NCBI GenBank assembly: GCA_934101605.1 | Contig: CAKORS010000018.1 | Coordinates: 1-16,757, forward strand | Source: an uncultured Bacilli bacterium | GTDB lineage: Bacteria > Bacillota_I > Bacilli_A > RF39 > UBA660 | DNA: 16,757 bases | Direction of reading: 5' to 3' | In this document: positions 1-7,034 of the stretch, piece after piece | How positions within the stretch are numbered: position 1 is the first letter of the stretch | Layout: every line of letters begins with the position of its first letter | The notes under the pieces: model-generated | What the model was told of the DNA's origin: nothing | Databases searched by the model: none | Seen by the model: the letters and a program-made list of their open reading frames with translations, nothing else | Position numbers and translations under genes: made by a program

Positions 1-1
1 G

Positions 2-403
2 TATTATAGTATGGGAAAAGTTAATAAAGCAAAACAAAAAACTTTACAAGCCTCAATTATTTCTATTATTATAGCAATTCCTTTTACTCTAATTTTTTAC
101 TTTTATCCTAAAGAGGTATTAAATATTATTTTCCATACTGATTTAGGTTATAACTATTTAAAGATTTCATCACTTTTATTTATTGTTTCTTATGTTGTTG
201 GACCTTTATCTTCTTTGTTACACGCTATGAATAAATCTAAGGAACTTATGTATGCTAATATTATTTCTATTGTTGTAAAACTTACCTTTCTTGCTTTATT
301 AATATATTTTAATGTAGGTATCATATCTTTAGTTATTTCTTCTTTTATAAGTTATATAGTTATGATTATTTTTATGTTAATAGAAATTAAGAAATATCAC
401 TAG
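2..403 (+). CDS. MurJ/SpoVB-like lipid flippase, C-terminal fragment (5' end outside window)
   Basis: The frame is open to the left edge, with Tyr-Tyr-Ser before the first Met at 11, so this is the last ~133 residues of a longer protein and that Met is internal. The fragment is very hydrophobic: helices lie at about residues 17-35, 50-70, 82-100 and 104-125 counted from the Met, separated by short Lys-rich loops. The pattern of a helix, a Tyr-Pro-Lys-Glu loop, then a helix with a Pro-Leu-Ser-Ser-Leu-Leu-His-Ala-Met-Asn-Lys-Ser segment resembles the C-terminal half of MVF/MOP-superfamily polysaccharide and lipid II flippases (MurJ, SpoVB, Wzx). Such proteins move undecaprenyl-linked precursors across the membrane, which fits the wall-related LCP gene downstream. 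The subfamily cannot be fixed from the C-terminus; a MATE transporter is a less likely alternative. No convincing terminator follows. Confidence 0.65.
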   Translation, partial: YYSMGKVNKAKQKTLQASIISIIIAIPFTLIFYFYPKEVLNIIFHTDLGYNYLKISSLLFIVSYVVGPLSSLLHAMNKSKELMYANIISIVVKLTFLALLIYFNVGIISLVISSFISYIVMIIFMLIEIKKYH

Positions 404-445
404 ACATTATTTTGTAAAATTTATTATTTAAACTTATCTTATATA

Positions 446-473
446 TTATCTGTTTTTAATTTAGTGTTATACT
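446..473 (+). promoter_or_regulatory. Promoter of the LCP gene (extended -10)
   Basis: A TATACT hexamer at 468-473 is preceded by TG one base upstream (extended -10). The best -35, TTATCT at 446-451 with 16-bp spacing, is weak. It lies between the flippase stop and the LCP start at 493, giving a predicted leader of only about 13 nt that carries the GGGTGAT ribosome binding site. Confidence 0.5.
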
Positions 474-492
474 ATTTTTGTGGGTGATATTA

Positions 493-1986
493 ATGAATAA
501 AGAAAAAGTTTGTGATAATGAAGTAAGAAAAAAGAAAAGATTTTCATTTCTTAAGTTTTATCAATTATTACTTCTACTTATATTTATAGGTATTAGTGGT
601 TTGAATTTCTATGTATTATTTAAACTTGATATATTACCTTTAAGATATTTACTTATTTATGGAGGAGTAGTATTTTTATCTTTTATTATTTCGTTTAAGA
701 TATTTACTAAAAGAAAGAAAAAAAGAGGGATTTTTAATAAGTTTTGGACTTTTATTATGACATTAGTAGTTGGAGCTTCAGCTTTAGGATCTTTATATTT
801 ATATAAAACTTATGATTTCTTAAATGGATTTTTAGAAATTGGATATAAAACTGAGACATATTATGTTATGGTTTTAAAATCTAGTGATTATAATAATATG
901 AATGATATAAAGAATAGTGTTATTGAATATATAGATATTAAAGATATGCATTATGAAAAGGCTTATGATAAGATTTTTAAAAAATATAAAATGGATAATG
1001 TTATGGTTTCTAGTTATGAAGCTTTAATTAATAATATCGAAAATGAAAAAGCTAGTTCTATGTTATTTGAAAAGTCTCAACTTCAAACATTTTATGAAGA
1101 AGAACCTGATATGAAAAGTGAATTAAAATCTATATATGAATTTAAAATTAAAGTTAAGAAAGGCAATATTGCTAAAGAAGTTGATGTTTCTAAGAAAGCA
1201 TTTAATGTTTATATATCTGGACTTGATACTTATGGTGATATTGATGAAGTTTCTAGAACTGATGTTAATATGGTAGTTACTGTTAATCCTAATACTCATC
1301 AAGTTTTACTTACTTCTATACCTAGAGATTATTATGTTCAGCTACATGATACTACTGGATACAGAGATAAACTTACTCATTCTGGTATTTATGGTATAGA
1401 ATCCTCTGTTGGAACTATTGAAGATTTGTTTGATATTGATATAAATTATTATGTTAAAGTTAATTTTACTACTTTGATTAAGCTTATTGATGCAATTGAT
1501 GGTGTTGATATAAATAATCCTTATTCTTTCTTGGGTTATGAATATTCTACATTTGATGCTGGTAATATTCATTTAAATGGAAGACAGGCTTTGGAATTTG
1601 CAAGAACTAGAAAAACTTTAAAAGATGGAGATAATGATAGAATAAAGAATCAACAACTAATTACTGATGGTATTATAAGAAAAGTTACTTCTAAAGATAT
1701 TATTACTAAATATACTAGTATTTTAAGTGCTTTAGATGGATCTTTTGATACTAATATGACTATGAAAGAGATAAGAAAACTTTTAAAGGTTCAATTAGAT
1801 ACTATGGCTAAATGGACTGTAACTTCTAATGTTGTAACTGGTGAAGATAGCTTTAATTATACATATTCTATGCCAAGTCAATCATTATATGTTATGGAAC
1901 CAGATTTAGAAAGTGTTTCTTTAGCAAGTGATATGATAAATCAAGTATTAAATGGTGAAATACTTGATGATTCTTATAACAATTAG
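493..1986 (+). CDS. LytR-CpsA-Psr (LCP) family cell-wall ligase, three-helix N-terminus
   Basis: LCP enzymes transfer undecaprenyl-linked glycopolymers (teichoic acid, capsule) onto peptidoglycan on the outer membrane face. I start at ATG 493, behind GGGTGAT, rather than the in-frame TTG at 478, giving 497 aa. Residues 1-20 are basic. Three membrane helices follow at about 22-42, 50-70 and 85-105, more than the single anchor common in Bacillus TagT/U/V and closer to streptococcal CpsA. Residues about 118-225 form an extracellular accessory region. The LCP domain spans about 236-393 with SRTD (254-257), IPRD (276-279) and FARTRK (369-374) followed by GDNDR, the Arg/Asp residues that bind pyrophosphate and Mg2+ in the family. 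The ~100-residue C-terminal tail is usual. The gene is on its own promoter and converges with aspS. The polymer handled cannot be told from sequence. Confidence 0.9.
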   Translation: MNKEKVCDNEVRKKKRFSFLKFYQLLLLLIFIGISGLNFYVLFKLDILPLRYLLIYGGVVFLSFIISFKIFTKRKKKRGIFNKFWTFIMTLVVGASALGSLYLYKTYDFLNGFLEIGYKTETYYVMVLKSSDYNNMNDIKNSVIEYIDIKDMHYEKAYDKIFKKYKMDNVMVSSYEALINNIENEKASSMLFEKSQLQTFYEEEPDMKSELKSIYEFKIKVKKGNIAKEVDVSKKAFNVYISGLDTYGDIDEVSRTDVNMVVTVNPNTHQVLLTSIPRDYYVQLHDTTGYRDKLTHSGIYGIESSVGTIEDLFDIDINYYVKVNFTTLIKLIDAIDGVDINNPYSFLGYEYSTFDAGNIHLNGRQALEFARTRKTLKDGDNDRIKNQQLITDGIIRKVTSKDIITKYTSILSALDGSFDTNMTMKEIRKLLKVQLDTMAKWTVTSNVVTGEDSFNYTYSMPSQSLYVMEPDLESVSLASDMINQVLNGEILDDSYNN

Positions 1987-1992
1987 TGTATT

Positions 1993-2026
1993 AAAAAAAA
2001 CAACTTTTTAAAGTTGTTTTTATTTT
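1993..2026. terminator. Bidirectional terminator between the LCP gene and aspS
   Basis: The inverted repeat AACAACTT / AAGTTGTT is centred near 2008, with an A-run (1993-2000) on its left and a T-run (2017-2021) on its right. It therefore forms a U-tailed hairpin in both directions. It lies between two convergent genes, and the aspS stop codon at 2020-2022 sits inside the T-run. Confidence 0.8.
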
Positions 2027-3756
2027 ATCTTTATTCCTAATTCTTTAAGTTGTTCTTCATCTACTGTTGATGGACATTCACTCATAAGACAAGAAGCTGA
2101 TGTTGTTTTAGGGAATGCTATAACATCTTTTATATTAGTAGTTCCTGCTAAAAGCATTACTAATCTATCTAATCCAAAAGCAAGTCCTCCATGTGGTGGT
2201 GTTCCGTATTTTAATGCTTCTACAAAGAAACCAAATTTATTATCTATTTCTTCTTTAGTAAGTTCTAAGGCACTAAATACTTTTTCTTGGATTTCTTCAT
2301 CATGTATTCTTATTGAACCTCCACCTGCTTCATATCCGTTTATAACGATATCATATGCTTTTGAATAGCAATGTTCTTTATCAGTTAATAATTTATCTAT
2401 ATCAGTATCTTTTGGTGCTGTAAATGGATGATGCATAGCCATAAATCTATTTTCTGTGTCACTCCATTCAAATGTAGGAAAATCAGTTACCCATAGCATT
2501 TTATAATCATTTTTATCTATCATATTTAACTCATTTCCTAAATGACATCTTAATGCTCCTAGAGATTGTTTTACTATTTGTTTTTTATCTGCAACAATTA
2601 AGATTACATCATCTTTTGTTAAGTTAAGTTTATTAGTTAATAAATTTAGTTCTTCTTCACTAATAAGTTTTGCAATGCTTCCTGATATTTCTTCTCCAAT
2701 TTTTAAATTAGCTAATCCTTTTGCTTTATATTGTTTTACAAACTCAGTTAATTTATCAAGCTCTTTTCTTGTAAAATACGAAATATTATTTTTTACTACT
2801 ATACAATTTATTATTCCTTTATTTTCTATAACGTCTTTAAACATACCTATATTAGTATTTTTAAATATTTCTGTTATATCATTTATCTTTAGATCAAATC
2901 TTAAATCAGGTTTATCTGAACCATATATATTTATTGCATCATCGTATTTCATTCTCTCAAGAGGTAATTTTATATCGATATTTTTAATATCTTTAAATAG
3001 TTTTTTTAGCATTCTTTCTGTAACATCCATTACATCATCTTCATCTACAAAAGACATTTCAATATCTACTTGAGTAAATTCTGGCTGTCTATCTGCTCTT
3101 AAATCTTCATCTCTAAAGCATTTTGCTATTTGATAATATTTTTCTATTCCTCCGACCATTAATAGTTGTTTAAAAAGTTGAGGTGATTGTGGTAAAGCAT
3201 AAAAACTACCATTAAATACTCTTGATGGAACTAAGTAGTCTCTTGCTCCTTCTGGAGTTGATTTACAAAGTATAGGAGTTTCTACCTCACAGAAAGATTC
3301 ATCATGTAAAAATTCTCTTATACTATGCATAACTTCGCTTCTTAATAATAGGTTGTTTTTAACTGGATTTCTTCTTATATCTAAATATCTATATTTTAAT
3401 CTTGTTTCTTCACTTGCAGTTACTTCATCAGTTATTGTAAATGGTAAATCTTTTGACTTTGATAAGATATTTAATTCTTTTACTTCTATTTCTATTTCTC
3501 CAGTTGCTAAATTTTTATTTGGACTTTCTCTTTTGATTACTTTACCTGTTACTTTTATTGTATATTCACTTTTTAATAAATTAGCAGTTTCATAATAATC
3601 ATTTTCAGGTTTTATTACTAATTGAATTATTCCACTTCTATCTCTTAAATCAACAAATATTAAACCACCAAGATTCCTTTTCTTTTGAACCCATCCATAA
3701 AGTGTAACTTCTTCATTTAGATTATTGATATTTATACTTGTATTATTTATTTTCAT
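2020..3756 (-). CDS. aspS: Aspartate-tRNA ligase (AspRS)
   Basis: Charges tRNA-Asp with aspartate in the cytoplasm. The 578 aa match a complete bacterial class IIb AspRS: an N-terminal OB-fold anticodon-binding domain (about 1-105), the catalytic core with a KYRYLD stretch near 121-126, motif 2 starting FRDEDLRADRQPEF (214-227), the bacterial GAD insertion (about 285-420), and motif 3 with GLAFGLDRL (524-532). The residue equivalent to the Pseudomonas His that favours non-discriminating charging is Leu29, as in E. coli. This hints at an Asp-specific enzyme but is weak evidence. The ATG has a strong AAGGAGG site located inside the 3' end of tdk, and the two genes overlap by 14 nt, so translation is probably coupled. 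Transcription is controlled by the Asp T-box upstream of tdk. Confidence 0.97.
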   Translation of the reverse strand: MKINNTSININNLNEEVTLYGWVQKKRNLGGLIFVDLRDRSGIIQLVIKPENDYYETANLLKSEYTIKVTGKVIKRESPNKNLATGEIEIEVKELNILSKSKDLPFTITDEVTASEETRLKYRYLDIRRNPVKNNLLLRSEVMHSIREFLHDESFCEVETPILCKSTPEGARDYLVPSRVFNGSFYALPQSPQLFKQLLMVGGIEKYYQIAKCFRDEDLRADRQPEFTQVDIEMSFVDEDDVMDVTERMLKKLFKDIKNIDIKLPLERMKYDDAINIYGSDKPDLRFDLKINDITEIFKNTNIGMFKDVIENKGIINCIVVKNNISYFTRKELDKLTEFVKQYKAKGLANLKIGEEISGSIAKLISEEELNLLTNKLNLTKDDVILIVADKKQIVKQSLGALRCHLGNELNMIDKNDYKMLWVTDFPTFEWSDTENRFMAMHHPFTAPKDTDIDKLLTDKEHCYSKAYDIVINGYEAGGGSIRIHDEEIQEKVFSALELTKEEIDNKFGFFVEALKYGTPPHGGLAFGLDRLVMLLAGTTNIKDVIAFPKTTSASCLMSECPSTVDEEQLKELGIKIK

Positions 3757-4333
3757 ATTTATCCTCCTTCAATACTTTTTCTATATAACACTTACCACAT
3801 AGTGGCTCGTATGTGCAATCATCAACTGTATCTATCATTACTTCTTTGCCTGTTAAAGTATATTTATTATTTATTTTACGAGCATTAAATTTAGCTCTTT
3901 TTCCGCAAGAACAAATTGTTATTAATTCTTCTAGAACATCTGCAAGTTCAATTAATCTTTTACTTCCTTCGAATAAATGAGATGTAAAATCGACTTTTAA
4001 TCCATAACAAATTACAGGAATATTTTTTAGTTTTGTTATTTTCCATAAGTCTTCAATTTGTTTATTATTTAGAAATTGGGATTCATCTACTAAAATACAA
4101 GAAATATCTGATAAATCATATTTTAAAGTTAGTATTTCATCTTGATTTAGAATAACATCAACTTTTCTTTCTACTCCAAGTCTTGATACTATTTTATCTT
4201 CTCCTTTTGTATCCACTTTTGACTTTACTATAATTACTTTTAAGTTTTTTTCCTCATAGTTATGTGCTACTTGTAATAGTGCTGTTGTTTTACCACAATT
4301 CATAGCACCATATCTAAAATATAGTTTACTCAT
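3743..4333 (-). CDS. tdk: Thymidine kinase (type II)
   Basis: Phosphorylates thymidine to dTMP in the salvage pathway. The 196 aa are the usual length for type II kinases. Visible elements are the Walker A loop GAMNCGKT (9-16), the DESQF segment (83-87) whose Glu84 is the expected catalytic base, the CYGLKVDF lid region (109-116), and a structural zinc site from CxC at 141/143 and CxxC at 179/182. The start has a strong AGGAGG site 6 nt upstream. The gene is the first coding region after the T-box terminator and overlaps aspS by 14 nt, so both lie on one transcript that should be read through when tRNA-Asp is uncharged. Pairing a salvage kinase with AspRS regulation has no obvious metabolic logic and may simply reflect gene order. 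Confidence 0.95.
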   Translation of the reverse strand: MSKLYFRYGAMNCGKTTALLQVAHNYEEKNLKVIIVKSKVDTKGEDKIVSRLGVERKVDVILNQDEILTLKYDLSDISCILVDESQFLNNKQIEDLWKITKLKNIPVICYGLKVDFTSHLFEGSKRLIELADVLEELITICSCGKRAKFNARKINNKYTLTGKEVMIDTVDDCTYEPLCGKCYIEKVLKEDKYENK

Positions 4334-4346
4334 ACTTATCCTCCTA

Positions 4347-4387
4347 TAAAATAAAAAATTAATCCATCCATAAAGGACGAATTAATT
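4347..4387 (-). terminator. Regulated terminator of the Asp T-box
   Basis: Thirteen consecutive pairs form between 4387-4375 and 4369-4357, with two G-T wobbles and a TTTAT loop. They are followed by six Ts, A and four Ts. The 5' arm contains CGTCC, complementary to the T-box core, so this hairpin and the antiterminator are mutually exclusive. The tdk ribosome binding site lies just after the T-run. Confidence 0.92.
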
Positions 4388-4551
4388 TAAAATCCGTGGT
4401 ACCACCTTAATTTTAGTATTTTTAATACCCTCTTTGAATATAACGCATTCTTGCGATTTATTTAACGTTTAATGTCTTCGATAAAGATAAATAATTTGAT
4501 TTCACCAAACTCAAACTCTCTTAATATTTATCAGTATTTACTCTTTTAAAC
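4347..4551 (-). promoter_or_regulatory. T-box riboswitch, aspartate specifier (GAC), controlling tdk-aspS
   Basis: On the - strand the leader begins with Stem I: GTTTAA (4551-4546) pairs with TTAAAC (4472-4467), and GATAAATA (4532-4525) pairs with TATTTATC (4493-4486). The internal specifier loop has the AGTA/GAA S-turn bases (4542-4539 and 4479-4477) directly before GAC at 4476-4474, an Asp codon. An AGAGAG stretch (4521-4516) and a short apical hairpin around GGTGAAA follow. Small hairpins CGCA-AGAA-TGCG and GTATT-AAA-AATAC precede the T-box core AAGGTGGTACCACGG (4408-4394), whose TGGT bulge reads the tRNA acceptor end; its last U could wobble-pair with the G73 expected in tRNA-Asp. The core can pair with the 5' arm of the terminator to form the antiterminator. 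Known mechanism: uncharged tRNA-Asp stabilises the antiterminator and turns the operon on. Confidence 0.93.
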
Positions 4552-4564
4552 AAATAACAATTAT

Positions 4565-4593
4565 ATTTTATTATTTATTTTATTCTTTGTCAA
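4565..4593 (-). promoter_or_regulatory. Promoter of the T-box-tdk-aspS transcript
   Basis: A perfect -35 TTGACA (4593-4588) and a -10 TAAAAT (4570-4565) are separated by 17 bp. The predicted start near 4558 is just upstream of Stem I. The promoter lies after the alaS stop codon, so tdk-aspS need not rely on read-through from alaS. No terminator is visible between alaS and this promoter. Confidence 0.85.
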
Positions 4594-4621
4594 TATCGTA
4601 TCATGATAAAGAAAATTACTA

Positions 4622-6379
4622 TTAATTATTATCTTCTAATACAGCTTTTATTCTTCTTACTCCAGAAGATGATGCTTCTTCTTTTTTGATTTTAAAGTGT
4701 CCTAATTCTTTTGTATGTTTTACGTGTGGACCTCCACATAATTCTTTTGAGACATCTCCAATTGTATACACTGTTACTATATCTGGATATTTTTCTATAA
4801 ACATACACTCTGCTCCACTTTTTATAGCATCTTCTTTTTTCATTTCTTCAACCGTTACTTCTAAATCTTCATCTATCCATTTGTTTACTAAATCTTCTGT
4901 TTGTTTTTTCTCTTCGTCTGTTAGTTTATGATCACAAGAGAAATCAAAACGCATTCTTTCTGTGGTTATATTAGAACCTTTTTGATGAACATCTTTATTT
5001 ACTACTATTTTTAATGCAGCGTTAAGTAAATGAGTTGCAGTATGATATTTTATTTCTTGTTCTCCAGTTGATGCTAAACCACCCTTAAATTGGTCTTTAG
5101 AATTTGCTCTTGATAATTCTTGATGCTTTTTAAATTTTTCATAAAATCCATCTACATCAACTTCTATTTTCTTTTCTTTAGCTAGTTCTTCAGTTAATTC
5201 TATTGGAAAACCATATGTATCATATAGTTTGAATGCCAAATCTTTATTTAGAACATTATTATCTAAATTACTTGTTATTTTTTCAAACTCTTTTAAGCCT
5301 TTTTCTAGAGTTCTATTGAATTTGATTTTTTCATTCTTTAAAACTTCTAATACTACATCTTTATTAATACTTAATTCATCATAATATTTTTTATATTTTT
5401 CTATTATAAGTAATGCTATTCTTTCTTCCCAATTACTATTTATGTCTATATTTAAGTTTTTAGCATGTCTTATTGCTCTTCTTATTAGTCTTCTTAAAAT
5501 ATAACCTTGTCCTACATTTGATGGCTTAATAGATGCTTTATCTGCTGCTATGAAAACACTTGTTCTTATATGATCTGCTATGATTCTAATGCTTTTTTTG
5601 TTTTCTTCGTATTTAGTATTTGATATTTCTTCAATTAGTTTTATTACATCTATCCATACTGAAGATAGATAATTATCATTAACACCCTCAAGTATTGATG
5701 TAACTCTTTCATAACCCATACCTGTATCTACGTTTCTTTTAGGTAGTTTTGTTATGTTTTTATTTTCATCCATATTAAATTCCATGAAAACATTATTCCA
5801 AATTTCTACCCATCTTTCATCTTCTGGATCAAAAGTTGTAGGTATTTCATCGTCACTTCTGAAATAGAAAATTTCTGTATCTGATCCACATGGGCCTGTT
5901 TCTCCGGCTTGCCAAAAGTTATCTTCTACTGTTGTTGCTATTCTTTCTTTTGGAATACCTAAATTATTCCATAAAGTGTATGATTCTTCATCAAATGGTA
6001 TTAATTCATTTCCTTTAAATACTGTTACTGCAAGTCTTTCGTTTGGAATATTTAATACTTTCGTTAAAAATTCATAACTCCATGTAATGGATTCTTTTTT
6101 AAAATAATCTCCTAAAGACCAGTTTCCTAGCATTTCGAAAAATGTATGATGATAAGAATCTCCGATAGAATCTAAATCATTTGTTCTAATACATTTTTGA
6201 TAATCACAAAGTCTTGTTCCATATGGATGTGGTTTACCTAATAAGTATGGAACAAGTGGTTGCATTCCTGCTGTGTTAAATAAAACACTTGGATCGTTTT
6301 CAGGCACTACTGGTGCACTTGGTATTTGTTTATGTCCTTTACTTTTGAAAAATTCTATATATAAATCTTTTAGATTCAT
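4622..6379 (-). CDS. alaS: Alanine-tRNA ligase (AlaRS), compact form lacking beta-barrel and C-Ala domains
   Basis: Charges tRNA-Ala and should clear mischarged Ser/Gly-tRNA-Ala. At 585 aa it is far shorter than the usual ~870. The class II catalytic domain is intact, with QKCIRTNDLD, a HHTFFEMLGNWSLGDYFKKE segment and GETGPCGSDTEIF. The tRNA recognition region runs to about 420. The chain then goes almost directly, through FKGGLAS, into the editing domain, whose zinc ligands H446, H450 (HTATH), C548 and H552 (CGGPH) are all present. The beta-barrel domain that normally precedes the editing domain and the whole coiled-coil/DHHA1 C-Ala tail are absent. This layout resembles the short AlaRS of candidate-phyla bacteria as I remember it. 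GAGGTG precedes the ATG, and the cmk stop is 10 nt upstream, so it is co-transcribed with cmk. No frameshifted C-Ala remnant follows the stop, so this is not a recent truncation. Confidence 0.95.
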   Translation of the reverse strand: MNLKDLYIEFFKSKGHKQIPSAPVVPENDPSVLFNTAGMQPLVPYLLGKPHPYGTRLCDYQKCIRTNDLDSIGDSYHHTFFEMLGNWSLGDYFKKESITWSYEFLTKVLNIPNERLAVTVFKGNELIPFDEESYTLWNNLGIPKERIATTVEDNFWQAGETGPCGSDTEIFYFRSDDEIPTTFDPEDERWVEIWNNVFMEFNMDENKNITKLPKRNVDTGMGYERVTSILEGVNDNYLSSVWIDVIKLIEEISNTKYEENKKSIRIIADHIRTSVFIAADKASIKPSNVGQGYILRRLIRRAIRHAKNLNIDINSNWEERIALLIIEKYKKYYDELSINKDVVLEVLKNEKIKFNRTLEKGLKEFEKITSNLDNNVLNKDLAFKLYDTYGFPIELTEELAKEKKIEVDVDGFYEKFKKHQELSRANSKDQFKGGLASTGEQEIKYHTATHLLNAALKIVVNKDVHQKGSNITTERMRFDFSCDHKLTDEEKKQTEDLVNKWIDEDLEVTVEEMKKEDAIKSGAECMFIEKYPDIVTVYTIGDVSKELCGGPHVKHTKELGHFKIKKEEASSSGVRRIKAVLEDNN

Positions 6380-6389
6380 ACTAACACCT

Positions 6390-7034
6390 CTACTTCTTTA
6401 CTATGTTTATTATTTTATTTGTAACTTCATCTATGCTTAAGTTTGTTGAATCGATATAAATAGCATCATCCGTTATTTTTAAAGCTCCTTCTTTTCTATT
6501 TATATCATTATAATCTCTTTCTTTTATTAATTGTAATGTATCAGAATATGTGCATTCGATACCTTTTTCTATATTTTCTTTATATCTTCTTTCTGCTCTT
6601 TCTTCTACACTTGCATCTAGATAAAATTTGTAATCTGCATTAGGAAATACTTCTGTTGTAATATCTCTTCCTTCCATAACAATTGATGAATGTTTTGCAA
6701 ATTCTCTTTGCTTTTCTTTCATTATTTCTCTTACTTCTTTTATTTTTGATACTACTGTAACTGCCTTAGTTACTTCAATACTTCTTATTTTTTTTGTTAC
6801 ATCTTCATCATCTAAATATATAACTCCATTATTTAAAAGCTTTATATTGCAAGACTTACAAGTTTTTATTATAGCAGAAGTATCATTTAAATCAATATTA
6901 TTTCTAATGACTTTTAAAGATACTGCTCTATACATTGCTCCTGTATCAATATTTAGAAGATTTAATCTTTCTCCAATATTTTTGGCAATGGTTCCTTTAC
7001 CACTACCTGCTGGTCCATCAATTGCTACTATCAT
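6390..7034 (-). CDS. cmk: (d)CMP kinase
   Basis: Phosphorylates CMP and dCMP to the diphosphates using ATP, in pyrimidine nucleotide recycling. The 214 aa are typical. The P-loop GPAGSGKGT spans residues 7-15, the NMP-binding DTGAMYRA 30-37, and the nucleotide-contacting EGRDITTEVFP 121-131; a DASVEERAERR lid segment follows near 140-150. The ATG lies inside the 3' end of the upstream permease gene (17-nt overlap). The nearest Shine-Dalgarno sequence, AAAGGAG, is about 15 nt upstream, further than normal, so translation is probably coupled to the permease. alaS begins 10 nt after the stop. Confidence 0.96.
   Translation of the reverse strand: MIVAIDGPAGSGKGTIAKNIGERLNLLNIDTGAMYRAVSLKVIRNNIDLNDTSAIIKTCKSCNIKLLNNGVIYLDDEDVTKKIRSIEVTKAVTVVSKIKEVREIMKEKQREFAKHSSIVMEGRDITTEVFPNADYKFYLDASVEERAERRYKENIEKGIECTYSDTLQLIKERDYNDINRKEGALKITDDAIYIDSTNLSIDEVTNKIINIVKK

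Noticed and set aside
404..445. A weak ATTTT/AAAAT inverted repeat after the flippase gene as a terminator.
   Set aside because: The stem is short, pure AT and has no following T-run. It would not be stable.
478..492. TTG at 478 as the LCP start.
   Set aside because: It lies within a few bases of the -10 and overlaps the GGGTGAT site that serves ATG 493, so initiation at 493 is far more plausible.
2675..3595. Open frames on the + strand inside aspS (2675-3073, 3353-3595).
   Set aside because: They are antisense shadows of a well-conserved gene, with composition typical of the reverse strand and no ribosome binding site. The same applies to the antisense frames inside alaS, cmk, tex, tkt and the LCP gene.
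4599..4608. Perfect 10-bp palindrome TATCATGATA just upstream of the T-box promoter, a possible operator.
   Set aside because: In DNA this AT-rich, 10-bp palindromes are expected many times in 16 kb, and there is no second copy or symmetric extension nearby.
4334..4621. The T-box as a regulator of alaS, since it lies next to it.
   Set aside because: All the genes are on the - strand and the T-box is downstream of the alaS stop. It has its own promoter and an Asp, not Ala, specifier, so its targets are tdk and aspS.
4334..4700. AlaRS truncated by a frameshift or premature stop.
   Set aside because: The region after the stop is fully occupied by a promoter and the T-box, with no trace of C-Ala coding sequence. 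The internal beta-barrel deletion shows a compact design rather than a broken gene.
7018..7020. TGA at the end of the permease gene as a recoded Trp codon (Mycoplasma-type code).
   Set aside because: Read-through adds only four sense codons after the TGA before TAG, and every other gene stays open using TGG for Trp with no internal TGA. The standard code fits.
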